The position numbers and the translations under genes were made by a program. A stretch of DNA of 64,000 bases, from assembly GCA_900316055.1 (NCBI GenBank), contig ONBK01000001.1:344015-408014 (forward strand). The letters run 5' to 3'. Positions 29,601 through 37,093 of the stretch are shown piece after piece. How positions within the stretch are numbered: the first letter of the stretch is position 1; each line of letters begins with the position of its first letter. This DNA is from an uncultured Bacteroidales bacterium (lineage in GTDB: Bacteria > Bacteroidota > Bacteroidia > Bacteroidales > P3). The notes under the pieces are model-generated. The model was not told the DNA's origin and ran no database searches. It saw only the letters and a list, made by a program, of their open reading frames with translations.

Positions 29601-30027
29601 CATAGCCGTGAGGCAGGTCTACACCACCATAGATGGCATCGATGCCCAGCTCGGCACGGGCGTTCTCGAGTTTCTGTTGAGGCTTGCTCCCCACGTCGAG
29701 CCACGAGCAGAGGCCCGACTGGGCGAAGGCCACATAGTTGTTCAGCGGGATGCAGACGGTCAGCATACCGCCGACGCGCGACTGCACATGCACGCCATAA
29801 TCGGCGAGGGCTTTCTCGTCGCCACTGAGTTCAGCGAAAGCGGTGACATTTGCTCCGCCGTTGACATACACAAGGCCGTACTGCTCGGCCACCTGTTTCT
29901 CGTCGAGGCGGCCCGTCTGGAGGTCGGCCAGCAGCAGGGCGCTGTTGCCCGACATGAAACTCTTCTGTGCCGTAGCCATCGAAACGACGGCCAGCAACAT
30001 TATAATAAAGGTAAAAACTCTCTTCAT
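26668..30027 (-). CDS. Subtilisin (S8) fused to an M6-like metalloprotease, T9SS cargo
   Basis: A protein of 1119 residues with a signal peptide (MKRVFTFIIMLLAVVSMATA). S8 domain with catalytic D153 (GIIDGGF), H214 (HGTHVAG), oxyanion N315 (SAGNEG) and S571 (GTSMASP), interrupted by a beta insert. A second protease module follows: LVIFLRFADDEEIDHPF, an Asp-rich loop LDGDGDGDIDN (768-778) and HEMGHSLNMPDLY (839-851), the M6 immune-inhibitor-A zinc pattern. The C-terminal sorting domain ends PARKVVVVK. Two repeat tracts encode the linker and part of this last domain. Both catalytic centres look intact. Probably a secreted or surface proteinase; substrates unknown. Confidence 0.9.
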   Translation of the reverse strand: MKRVFTFIIMLLAVVSMATAQKSFMSGNSALLLADLQTGRLDEKQVAEQYGLVYVNGGANVTAFAELSGDEKALADYGVHVQSRVGGMLTVCIPLNNYVAFAQSGLCSWLDVGSKPQQKLENARAELGIDAIYGGVDLPHGYDGTGVVVGIIDGGFQYSHPAFYDSTGTTLRIKRAWIQGDTIGTAPAGYSYGRELATESEILAAQTDNPNGFHGTHVAGIAAGCGGPDSIGRRYRGMAPNADIVMVSMASLPGIYDGIAYIRAYAASVGKPCVINMSLGTHEGPHDGTSSLDRMMDGLHAQYPEGFLVVGSAGNEGSNKLHLYKSFTAEDTTACSFVNYNAGRVEATIDLWSTVNSPFAVSVGVIDTASGDTLGRTPWYNSSATGVYDDSIYLDKTYCEFACNGTNPFNNRQNITLTLTNRPIATDTYRVVLFLKSTTQANVHVWSDRVTFVSDGLPGVTDGNTDCTVGEIGGTANSIITVGAYTTATSWPYVGGGNLSMGIEEQGNLTYFSSHGPTLDLRTKPDVCAPGQHIVSSINRYCDSYVHSLYCSDYTLFNGDTAFYGAAQGTSMASPATAGIMALWLQQNPQLRYDSALALIHHTGRTDSLTGTLPASGSNLWGWGKINPLAGLTSDPTDVDSNALTNLVIFLRFADDEEIDHPFADIDSMFNGRTPGYLSVYNFFDALSYGNIHYNTVYPNNILNGTIISYQDPMPRCYFEPYDSVENPIGFQPWEQPFMGVSMREAELLGRAVRYVDSLHLVNSSVVLDGDGDGDIDNISFIVKGGTGGWASILWPHMEYFPHDSLGYTVTLNGVRPNTFNFEFEGAGEVYFNTLVFRHEMGHSLNMPDLYHYINYMDLSQAGNWDMMEGSYVNNQTAAIYKNKVLHVADDPIEITVDGDYTLQSAGSSPSQNCYYIRSAIDPTQWFVFEYRRQADLFEDGLPGTGLIVARWNDTVPAGYDGMFANAFFDFHTRANQYWIFRPGSAIDTVQGDIWHAHFCQAEGRTSFGPTTDPHPYLTDGTPETSFEITNIQENGTELTFHVHFLGTEGIDDLEVMGYRLWVMDGRIVVDGTSDEVQVYDMVGRLTQTFKQSSNQAIPNGVYLVKVGDRPARKVVVVK
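26734..26765 (+). repeat. Octamer tract in the T9SS domain of the double protease
   Basis: Three exact GATTGCTT units and a degenerate fourth. It encodes FKQSSNQA in the C-terminal domain. Confidence 0.85.
26835..26862 (+). repeat. Heptad tract in the double protease before the T9SS domain
   Basis: Four units based on CCATAAC (third CTATAAC). TAA lies on the antisense strand. It encodes VMGYRLWVM. Confidence 0.9.
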
Positions 30028-30033
30028 GCTTTT

Positions 30034-30564
30034 TTACATTTGTGTGAAATGGCCGTTAATATCAAAGGAAAGGGTGTAGGTTTTGTCGAGTCTGCCAGCT
30101 TCACAGTGCTCGGCGATGCGGGCACCACTGGCGCCGGAGAGCGGGGCTCTGCCCCAGCTGTCGTTCATGCCGGGGATGGGGGTGGCGGTAGAGTCGAAAA
30201 TCTGGTAGGCGTAACCGTAGCCATCGGTCATGTGGACAGTGTCGGCGGCGACAAGGGCGTCGTGCATGCCATCTTTCACGCGGAGGCGTCTCTTGATGGT
30301 GAAAGTGGCGGGGAGGGAGGCGGCAAAAGTCTTCTCCCAGCGGTTGGAAGTGACGGCCTCCTCGTGCTCGCCGGTGCCGTCGATATAGATAACAGTGTAG
30401 TCGAGGTATTGCAGCATGTCATCGGTGGCGTCGAGGTGGTACGTCATCGACACGGTGGCGGGCACTTGCTGTGCGGGTTCTGCGGGAGTGTTGTGGTCGT
30501 CGTCTTTGCCGCAGGCGGCGAAGAGGGTCGCCGCAAGGGCGAGCATTAAGGTTACTTTCTTCAT
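30034..30564 (-). CDS. Putative lipoprotein of unknown function
   Basis: A protein of 176 residues with lipobox LAATLFAACG (C18) and a low-complexity linker (KDDDHNTPAEP). The rest is beta-rich (TVSMTYHLDATDDMLQYLDYTVIYIDGTG). No family was recognised. It lies 6 bp upstream of the double-protease gene on the same strand, so the two are probably co-transcribed and functionally linked at the surface. Confidence 0.6.
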   Translation of the reverse strand: MKKVTLMLALAATLFAACGKDDDHNTPAEPAQQVPATVSMTYHLDATDDMLQYLDYTVIYIDGTGEHEEAVTSNRWEKTFAASLPATFTIKRRLRVKDGMHDALVAADTVHMTDGYGYAYQIFDSTATPIPGMNDSWGRAPLSGASGARIAEHCEAGRLDKTYTLSFDINGHFTQM

Positions 30565-30584
30565 TGTGATATTGTTTTATTGTT

Positions 30585-30602
30585 TCTAATTCCTAATTTC
30601 TA
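30585..30602 (-). repeat. Stop ladder at the small TM gene stop
   Basis: TAG at 30602 (own stop), 30595 and 30588 on the minus strand. The related unit AATGAGA at 30606-30612 lies within the coding part. TCTAATT-type heptads. Confidence 0.88.
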
Positions 30603-30770
30603 ATTTCTCATTCCTTGCAACAGCACATCCTCCTTGATGAATCGGGCGAGGGTGCGGTGGCTCTCCTTCAGCCTATACCTATAATATATAATAACTGCCA
30701 CCAAACCCACGACCAGAAGGACGAAGGCGGCAGCCAATGCCACTGTTAGGATGAAAGTAATGCTATTCAT
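30600..30770 (-). CDS. Small single-TM protein (56 aa)
   Basis: Translation begins MNSITFILTVALAAAFVLLV, continues VGLVAVIIYYRYRLKESHRT and ends with RFIKEDVLLQGMRN. One N-terminal membrane helix (about 5-30) and a basic cytoplasmic tail. A good promoter box (30794-30801) lies 23 bases upstream, which supports a real gene. The last residues and the stop are inside a heptad tract, so the C-terminus may be set by the repeat. No known family was recognised. Confidence 0.65.
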   Translation of the reverse strand: MNSITFILTVALAAAFVLLVVGLVAVIIYYRYRLKESHRTLARFIKEDVLLQGMRN

Positions 30771-30793
30771 TTTTTTCCTTTTTAAATCGGATG

Positions 30794-30801
30794 CAAAAAT
30801 A
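30794..30801 (-). promoter_or_regulatory. -7 box for the small TM gene/lipoprotein/protease group
   Basis: TATTTTTG on the minus strand, 23 bases before ATG 30770. It may drive the genes down to 26668. Confidence 0.6.
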
Positions 30802-30886
30802 AAGGGAAACTCCGAAAGGCGTTTCCCATGGCTTCAAAACTTTGTGTCATATTTTCAAAACACAAAGTATCAGTTACTTACAATAT

Positions 30887-32503
30887 CTATTTTCCCTTCG
30901 CAGCGTGACGGTATTCGGTGGGTGACATGGAATAATGGTCGCGGAAAAGGCGAGCAAAAGTGCTTCTGTTGGTGATTCCGCACAGCTCGGCAACGAGGGC
31001 CACAGGGTCGTCCGTGGTGGCAAGCAGCAGGGCGGCATGACGTATGCGGTAGCGGTTGATGAAGTCGGCCGGTGTCGTGTCGGCACACTCGCGCAGGGCA
31101 TCGTAGAGGTACGTGCGGTTGGTGCCCAGCAGCTGCGCCAAGGTCTCATGGTTGCACTCGGCATCGGTATATACGGTGGAATCCTCCATCAGCTCGCAGA
31201 GACGGCGGTAAAGCAGTTGGTTCTGGCTGAGGGTCTCGGTGGGTTGCGCCTGCTGCCGCTCGTGTTCCTCGACTTCGGCTTGCTCGCGTTGCCGTATCTG
31301 CTCATAGAGTACATGGTTCTTTTCGGTCAACAGGCGGTTGTAGCGGCGCACACGCCATAAAATATAGCCCACCAGCAGAAGAAGCAACAAGGCTCCGATG
31401 GCAATTATCAGATAGATAGTGGATTTCGTCCTCGACTCTTCCAACGCCAGTTCCTTCTCGTGGGTTTGGTAGATGACCGACAGTTCGGCGGCATCGTTTC
31501 GTTTCTGCCAGGCGAGAGCCGAATCGATGGCCGCAGCCATGTCGGCTCCGATAGCCAGAGCCTCTTGAGTGCGTCCCGCCTTCATGTCTGCCATGTAACG
31601 CGGTGCCAGACACTCGCTTATCTTGTCGAAGGTCATCGTGACATTGCTGGCACTGGCGTAGGTGGTGTCGAGACGGGCATACATGTCGGCCGACTCTCCA
31701 TAGCGTCCGGCATCCGACAGCCAGATGGCCGCCCAAGTGATGCCCAAGGGGGTGAAGATGCGGCTGGCGGGGATAGCATCATAAACAGCGTTGGCTTCGT
31801 GGGCGTGACCCGTAGCCAGCAGCAGCCGTGCACGGTTCATAGCCACATATCCCCTGTACTCCTCAATGATTCTGGACGAGGCATCAGACCTTTGTTCATA
31901 AACCGAGAGCTCCTTCTCCATTCGTTCCAGCCACTGCGCGGCCTCTTCGTATTCACCGAACTCCATGAAGGAATTATAGATAGCGAAACAGGTCACCATC
32001 ATATTGATGGGGCAGTCGTCCTTGCCGTCTTGGTGCCAGCGGCTCCTCGCCTCGAAGGCTTTGGCATAGCTCTCGCGCGCCGCATCATGTTGATTGAGAA
32101 GTAGTTGACATTCTCCCATAAGTTGGAATATCGACGATTGTTCAACATCGCGGATGTCGTAGGTCAGGATGTCGCTCAATAGCGCTATCGTCCCCTCGGT
32201 GTCGCCCCGCCGATAGAGCATCACGGCATAGCGATAGCCTGCGTCGCCATAGAGAAACCAAGAATACGATTGGTCATCGGCCGGAGGAAACAAACCATCC
32301 TCGTTGGCCTTCTTCAACGCCTCGTAAGCCTTGCGATAGTACATCTCCGCCAGCCGCACCTGCCACTGCCCATCATAATCCTGTGCCAGCTTGTAGTCCT
32401 CGTCCGCCTGCATCAGCCACTCCGGCCGTTGGTCGGTTTTCGGACTTCCCGTACACCCCACAAAAGCCATCAAAGCACATATAATCAGTATCCTATATCT
32501 CAT
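30887..32503 (-). CDS. Membrane-anchored TPR sensor with AraC-type DNA-binding domain
   Basis: About 538 residues. The N-terminus is lipobox-like (ALMAFVGC), then a helical tetratricopeptide-like part (to about 360), one membrane helix (IYLIIAIGALLLLLLVGYILW), a charged coiled coil, and a C-terminal AraC/XylS helix-turn-helix domain (LAQLLGTNRTYLYDALREC, then CGITNRSTFARLFRDHYSMSPTEYR). The arrangement suggests an outside sensor with an inside DNA-binding domain on the inner membrane. ATG 32503 was chosen because the promoter box at 32526-32533 lies inside the longer frame from 32566. The lipobox and a TM helix together are unusual, so the first could be an ordinary signal anchor. Confidence 0.82.
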   Translation of the reverse strand: MRYRILIICALMAFVGCTGSPKTDQRPEWLMQADEDYKLAQDYDGQWQVRLAEMYYRKAYEALKKANEDGLFPPADDQSYSWFLYGDAGYRYAVMLYRRGDTEGTIALLSDILTYDIRDVEQSSIFQLMGECQLLLNQHDAARESYAKAFEARSRWHQDGKDDCPINMMVTCFAIYNSFMEFGEYEEAAQWLERMEKELSVYEQRSDASSRIIEEYRGYVAMNRARLLLATGHAHEANAVYDAIPASRIFTPLGITWAAIWLSDAGRYGESADMYARLDTTYASASNVTMTFDKISECLAPRYMADMKAGRTQEALAIGADMAAAIDSALAWQKRNDAAELSVIYQTHEKELALEESRTKSTIYLIIAIGALLLLLLVGYILWRVRRYNRLLTEKNHVLYEQIRQREQAEVEEHERQQAQPTETLSQNQLLYRRLCELMEDSTVYTDAECNHETLAQLLGTNRTYLYDALRECADTTPADFINRYRIRHAALLLATTDDPVALVAELCGITNRSTFARLFRDHYSMSPTEYRHAAKGK

Positions 32504-32525
32504 CTTGACAATCATTTTCGACTTG

Positions 32526-32533
32526 CAAAGATA
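32526..32533 (-). promoter_or_regulatory. -7 box for the AraC-type regulator
   Basis: TATCTTTG on the minus strand, 22 bases before ATG 32503. It decides the start choice. Confidence 0.65.
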
Positions 32534-32607
32534 CAAATAATACCCAAATAGCCAAATGATTTTCATTCCGCCCCTCTGTTTGGATAATGTTAACTTGCTT
32601 ATATATT

Positions 32608-32675
32608 CATTTGTTGTTCGTCTGTTGTTCGTTTGTTGTTCGTTTTTTAATCGAACAACAGACGAACAACAAATG
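32608..32675. repeat. 24-bp perfect inverted repeat built of 11-bp units
   Basis: Arms 32608-32631 and 32652-32675 are exact reverse complements; the loop is 20 bases. Left arm plus loop are 11-mers of the form T(T/C)TGTTGTTCG (32610, 32621, 32632). The right arm repeats them inverted. Confidence 0.95.
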
Positions 32676-32755
32676 TGTATCAGATGTGCAAAAGAGCTAC
32701 TATATAGTGTCCTACACTAATGTTGGCCCAATTAAGTAAGTTATACGGAAACAAG

Positions 32756-32784
32756 AAAGAGACGGCCGAAACGACCGTCTCTTT
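32756..32784 (-). terminator. Terminator of the PepSY-like gene
   Basis: 10-bp perfect stem AAAGAGACGG/CCGTCTCTTT with a 9-base loop, about 75 bases after the stop at 32860. Confidence 0.8.
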
Positions 32785-32828
32785 TATCGAATTATTCTTG
32801 CAAATAACTACTATCTAGCAACTTACAT

Positions 32829-32862
32829 CTTAGTTCTTAGTTCTTACTTCTTAGTTCTGCTA
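32829..32862 (-). repeat. Stop ladder at the PepSY-like gene stop
   Basis: Own stop TAG at 32862, then TAA at 32853, 32846, 32839, 32832 and 32825, 7 apart, in units of the type TAAGAAC. The first gap is 9. Confidence 0.92.
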
Positions 32863-33903
32863 CTGCACGTCTTTCTCGTCGAGGGGCTGGGCGAGGAGGT
32901 TGAGGAAGGTGCCCTTGCTGTCGAACTCCATGCGGGTGAACTTCTTTTTCCCATCGACCTTCTGGCTGATAACAACATAGGTGTAAGGTTTGGGCTTTTT
33001 GCCGTCGGCACCGCGATACTTGGAGTTGTACTCGTAGACGACCATCTTCTCAATCTTGTATTTCTCGCCGTTGAATTTCTCGGCCAAATATTTCATGATG
33101 CTGTTGTTATAACGCTCTTTGAGGAGCACCTTGCCAGTCATGATGGGAGCACCACTGTTGATGTCAAAGACAGCATCCATCTCAACCTTCTGTTTGTCGG
33201 TGTAGTAGGCCACAGCGTACTGACCGTTACGGTTAATCCATTCGGGGCCGGATTTGAGACGTTTCTCAAGGTTCTTTTTGAAGTAGTCGACAGCGGCCTG
33301 AGGGGGCTGGAACTGCTCCACCTGGGGCTCATCGACCTTGGGGGCGGGACGGTCGCGATGACGGCTGCTCTCGGTTTTGGTAGCCTTGGTAATCTCGTCA
33401 TCGGTAGCATCAGGATTATTGTGGGTGTAGTAGTCACGTTTAACGGCAGCAGGGTCGGGAGCGTTGCTTTTCATAAGTTTTCCACGAGTGTCGAACACCA
33501 TTTCGAAATCCTTATCGGAGATACCCTGCTTGGTGATGATCATGCGGTAGTAATTGTCGCCGCTCATCTCTTCGATATAGTCGAGGGTCTTCACCTTATA
33601 GCCGGGATAATTATTGTTGAAATAACTGGTGAGCATCGTGGGGCATTCCTCGAACTTGACAGGGAAAGCGGAATACTGCCAGTCACCACCGGCGGTGAAG
33701 TAACTGCGACCCTCCTGACCATCGATGAGAATCTCGGCGATGTACTGTCCGGGAGCCTGATACCAAGTCCTCACCTTGTAGGAGTCATAGATCTTCTCAA
33801 GAGTGAGCAACACCGAGCGAGGCACAGCGGTTTCTTTGATTTTGGTCTGAGCGCCAGCCATCAAAGGCAGGATCAGCGCAAAGGCAAAAACTATCTTTTT
33901 CAT
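32860..33903 (-). CDS. Secreted PepSY-like (DUF2874-type) repeat protein
   Basis: A protein of 347 residues with a signal peptide (MKKIVFAFALILPLMAGA). It appears to contain repeated PepSY-like units of about 70-90 residues, each with a helix (VPRSVLLTLEKIYDS, FEECPTMLTSYFNNNYPG, PPQAAVDYFKKNLEK, NSIMKYLAEKFNG) followed by strands ending in D(T/S)(R/K)G. The Bacteroidota family is periplasmic and has no assigned activity. The middle linker is charged (SSRHRDRPAPKVDEPQ). Its own terminator lies downstream. Confidence 0.7.
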   Translation of the reverse strand: MKKIVFAFALILPLMAGAQTKIKETAVPRSVLLTLEKIYDSYKVRTWYQAPGQYIAEILIDGQEGRSYFTAGGDWQYSAFPVKFEECPTMLTSYFNNNYPGYKVKTLDYIEEMSGDNYYRMIITKQGISDKDFEMVFDTRGKLMKSNAPDPAAVKRDYYTHNNPDATDDEITKATKTESSRHRDRPAPKVDEPQVEQFQPPQAAVDYFKKNLEKRLKSGPEWINRNGQYAVAYYTDKQKVEMDAVFDINSGAPIMTGKVLLKERYNNSIMKYLAEKFNGEKYKIEKMVVYEYNSKYRGADGKKPKPYTYVVISQKVDGKKKFTRMEFDSKGTFLNLLAQPLDEKDVQ

Positions 33904-33996
33904 ATTGTGAAATTGTTTGATTGCTTGTATTGTATTTTTGTCTGAGTGTTTAGTACCCGTACATGCATTTTTCTTGCAATTCTTCTTAACCAGCGT

Positions 33997-35289
33997 CTAT
34001 TTGAACAGCACGTCTTTGCGGTCGGGACTGATGCTGACCGCAGCAATATTGACACCCGTCTGCTCTTCGATGGCAGCGAGGAAGATACGGAGACGTTCGG
34101 GGAGTTCCTCATAACGGCTGATACCTTCAAGACTCTGCTTCCATCCCTCAAAGGGGGTAAGGACGGGAGCGATATGGGCGGTGTTGTACTCGAAAGGAAT
34201 CTCGTCGGTGCGTTTACCCTCTATATCATAGTGGGTACACATATTGACCGTCTCGAAGTCATTCATCACGTCGGGCTTGGTGACGTAGAGTTCGGTGACA
34301 CCGTTAATCATGCAGGCATAGCGCAGCGCCGGAAGGTCAATCCAACCGCAACGACGCGGACGCCCGGTGGTGGCACCATATTCATGACCCTGCTCACAGA
34401 GTTTACGACCGATTTCGTCGTCGAGCTGCGTGGGGAAAGGACCAGCCCCGACACGTGTGCAATAGGCTTTGGTGATGCCCATCACCTTGCCGATAGTGCA
34501 CGGAGCCACACCAAGACCGGTGCAGACACCTGCGGTGATGGTGTTGCTGGAGGTAACGAATGGATAGGTACCGAAATCGATGTCGAGCATCATAGCCTGT
34601 GCGCCCTCGGCAAGGACTTTCTTGTCCTCACGGAGGCACTGGTTGATAAAGTATTCGCTATTGACAAAGCGGAACTTCTTCAGCGTGGCGAGGCTCTCCA
34701 TCCACACCTTCTCGTATTCGCTGAGAGGCATGTTATCGATGCGGAAAGAGTCGACATCGAAGCCCATAGCATGCGCCATCATCAGGTGTTGACGCTTAAG
34801 TTGGCCGTAGCGCTCGATAAAGTCCTCGGTCATGATGTCACCCACACGAAGTCCTGTACGGGCAATCTTGTCGGTATAGGCAGGTCCGATACCCTTGAGG
34901 GTGGAGCCAATTTTTGAGTTCCCTTTGGCCTGCTCGTTAGCAGCATCCATCATGCGGTGAGAAGGCAGGATAAGATGCGCCTTCTTACTGATAAAAAGAT
35001 TTTTCGTGGCATCGACACCCTTTTCAGCAATACCTTCTATCTCCTGACGGAAAATGCGGGGCTCGATAAGCACACCATTGCCAATGAGGTTAATTTTGTC
35101 TTTATGAAAAATACCGCTGGGGATGATATGGAGCACATGTTTCATGCCGTTGAACTCGAGGGTGTGACCGGCATTGGGGCCACCCTGAAAACGAGCCACC
35201 ACGTCATAGTTCGGAGTCAGCACATCGACAATCTTACCCTTGCCTTCGTCCCCCCACTGCAGTCCTAAGAGAACATCTATCTTTGTCAT
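33997..35289 (-). CDS. purA: Adenylosuccinate synthetase
   Basis: Joins IMP and aspartate with GTP in AMP synthesis. Full length at 430 residues: LLGLQWGDEGKGKIVD P-loop, RFQGGPNAGHT, IGSTLKGIGPAYTDKIAR, QAMMLDIDFGTYPFVTSSN, GAGPFPTQ, TGRPRRCGW and the C-terminal ISPDRKDVLFK. A -7 box lies at 35354-35361. A companion purine gene, purH, lies at 46 kb. Confidence 0.97.
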   Translation of the reverse strand: MTKIDVLLGLQWGDEGKGKIVDVLTPNYDVVARFQGGPNAGHTLEFNGMKHVLHIIPSGIFHKDKINLIGNGVLIEPRIFRQEIEGIAEKGVDATKNLFISKKAHLILPSHRMMDAANEQAKGNSKIGSTLKGIGPAYTDKIARTGLRVGDIMTEDFIERYGQLKRQHLMMAHAMGFDVDSFRIDNMPLSEYEKVWMESLATLKKFRFVNSEYFINQCLREDKKVLAEGAQAMMLDIDFGTYPFVTSSNTITAGVCTGLGVAPCTIGKVMGITKAYCTRVGAGPFPTQLDDEIGRKLCEQGHEYGATTGRPRRCGWIDLPALRYACMINGVTELYVTKPDVMNDFETVNMCTHYDIEGKRTDEIPFEYNTAHIAPVLTPFEGWKQSLEGISRYEELPERLRIFLAAIEEQTGVNIAAVSISPDRKDVLFK

Positions 35290-35353
35290 ATCTACTTTAT
35301 ATTCAATAGTTAATAATCACAAGATCCACACAAACACTCGTCAACACAAAATG

Positions 35354-35361
35354 CAAAAATA
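35354..35361 (-). promoter_or_regulatory. -7 box for purA
   Basis: TATTTTTG on the minus strand, 65 bases before the purA ATG. Confidence 0.5.
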
Positions 35362-35391
35362 CAAATAATAGACGACGTGACAAAATTTATT

Positions 35392-36000
35392 TTATTCATC
35401 ACGTTTCCGCTTGAACCACTCGACAAACCTGGGCAGGTCGTCAAGGGGTTGGAATCCTGTTTTGAAAGGCTCTTCTGGCACGGGGACGGTCTCCATGTAT
35501 CCGATGAGGGTGGCACAGTCGAATTCGCCCAGCAGGGCCTCGAGGGTCACATAAACTCCCACCTGGAAGTCCTCATCCTGCCGCTGGCCCTCTTCGACAG
35601 CAATGCGCAATCCCAACATCTCAGGCTCTTCCTCGCACTCCAACTGCTGAAAGAACATTTTTCGAGTGTCGAAAAGCATCTTGTCGAAGCGCACCTTGAG
35701 CTCGGTTCCCATGGGCTGTTTGAAAGCAATGAACTCCCACCAGTCGAGGTCGGGGGCATTGTCGACAAGTTCCACCACATAGCGAAAGAGGTCGGTATCG
35801 CCTTCAGCGGTGAAGGTGAGGGTGCGACCATTGGCGGTTGCATCGCCTATCTCGCAGGTGAGGCCGTCGCAGTATTTCGTCAGCTGGTACTGGAGAGCAT
35901 TTTCCAGCTGCTCGCGCTCTTTGTCTTCGAGGTCTCCAAGGCTTACCAACTGCTCGTTGTGGTCCTGAAACCATTGCCAAAATTTCTCTATTTTTTCCAT
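35392..36000 (-). CDS. Cytoplasmic protein of unknown function (202 aa)
   Basis: No signal peptide or membrane segment. Acidic, with an N-terminal helix (MEKIEKFWQWFQDHNEQLVSL) and a mixed alpha/beta body (GRTLTFTAEGD, WWEFIAFKQPMG, QVGVYVTLEALLGEFDCATLIGYMETVPVP). The C-terminus PRFVEWFKRKRDE is basic. It recalls small immunity-like or DUF-type proteins of Bacteroidota, but I cannot name a family. It lies between purA and murB, same strand. Confidence 0.6.
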   Translation of the reverse strand: MEKIEKFWQWFQDHNEQLVSLGDLEDKEREQLENALQYQLTKYCDGLTCEIGDATANGRTLTFTAEGDTDLFRYVVELVDNAPDLDWWEFIAFKQPMGTELKVRFDKMLFDTRKMFFQQLECEEEPEMLGLRIAVEEGQRQDEDFQVGVYVTLEALLGEFDCATLIGYMETVPVPEEPFKTGFQPLDDLPRFVEWFKRKRDE

Positions 36001-36082
36001 ATCTGTTTCTTTCTCCCCGCTTTGTGAATATCCATAAAACCAGATAACTATAGATTTATTGATTGCACCACAGACGGGAGGT

Positions 36083-37090
36083 TTATATTATAATTGCCTC
36101 GGGATCAAGGGAAACACCAAATTTTTGTTTCACATCTTGTTGAATAGCGATAGCGAGGGATTGCACCTCTTCTCCAGAACAGCCATCAGTATTATATAGC
36201 ACCAATGCATTTTTAGGCCACACTCCTGCCCTACCCTGTGTGCAACCTTTCCAACCGGCTTTATCTATCAACCAGCCGGCAGAAAGTTTGTATCCAATTA
36301 AAGATTGAATATTGGAAATTGAAACGGGGTGGGCATCGGGCATATTGGGGTATTCCGCTTTCAGATGAAGGTAGGTCTCTTCATCCACCACAGGGTTTTT
36401 GAAGAAGCTGCCGGCCGAACCGTTTTCCTCGGGACGAGGAAGTTTACTCCAACGCAACTCAGTAATAGCATCACGTAACTGCTGAGCAGTATCATGAGGC
36501 AACCCTTCGAGGGCTTTGTAGCTGAGATTAGGAGTGTATTCTTTGTTCAGTCGGTAAACCACTCGCAAAATAAGGTATCGGCCGGGATAGTGCTTGAAGA
36601 AAGAATCGCGGTAAGCGAACTGACAATTGGTATTAGTGAAGGTACAACGACAGCGTTCCTGCAAATCATAGGCCTCTACGCTGTCAATAAAATCCTTCGC
36701 TTCAGCACCATATGCTCCCACATTCTGCACAGCCGATGCGCCCACGGTGCCGGGAATAGCGGAAAGATTCTCGAGGCCAGAGAGACCATTGTCCAACGAC
36801 CACTGAATGAGGTCGTCCATCACCATACCTCCCCAAGCATTGACAAAATTGCCTAATTGCCTGACAGCATGCTTGCTTGAGTCGCGAGAAAGAATAATGA
36901 TGGTTCCGCCATAATCTTTCGTAAAAACCATGTTGCTTCCTGCTCCAAGAACCAGTACTTCTTGACCCCGAATGCTATCCACTATACACTCCACACTATC
37001 CTTTGGCTCAACCATCACCATTCGGCGCGCTTTCACGTCGATACCAAAGGTGTTATATTCCTTCAACGATATGTTCTCAAAAACTTTCAA
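36083..37090 (-). CDS. murB: UDP-N-acetylenolpyruvoylglucosamine reductase MurB (type I)
   Basis: FAD enzyme making UDP-MurNAc, 335 residues. FAD-binding pattern LVLGAGSNMV, GLENLSAIPGTVGASAVQNVGAYG, the catalytic-Ser region ENGSAGSFFKNP, and the C-terminal LSAGWLIDKAGWKG. The start is TTG at 37090: only 3 bases separate it from the MATE stop and a TAA lies just upstream in frame, so no ATG start is possible. It is translated at the end of the ileS-M20-MATE-murB run. Confidence 0.95.
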   Translation of the reverse strand: MKVFENISLKEYNTFGIDVKARRMVMVEPKDSVECIVDSIRGQEVLVLGAGSNMVFTKDYGGTIIILSRDSSKHAVRQLGNFVNAWGGMVMDDLIQWSLDNGLSGLENLSAIPGTVGASAVQNVGAYGAEAKDFIDSVEAYDLQERCRCTFTNTNCQFAYRDSFFKHYPGRYLILRVVYRLNKEYTPNLSYKALEGLPHDTAQQLRDAITELRWSKLPRPEENGSAGSFFKNPVVDEETYLHLKAEYPNMPDAHPVSISNIQSLIGYKLSAGWLIDKAGWKGCTQGRAGVWPKNALVLYNTDGCSGEEVQSLAIAIQQDVKQKFGVSLDPEAIII

Positions 37091-37093
37091 TTC

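Larger units (their letters stand above)
32504..32859. other. Gap with promoter, large inverted repeat, terminator and heptad tract
   Basis: From left: -7 box (32526), 24-bp inverted repeat with 11-bp units (32608-32675), terminator (32756-32784) and stop ladder (32825-32862). No ORF or RNA gene was recognised. Confidence 0.7.

Noticed and set aside
32608-32675. Inverted repeat as the end of an insertion sequence
   Set aside because: No transposase is nearby and there is no second copy bounding a segment.
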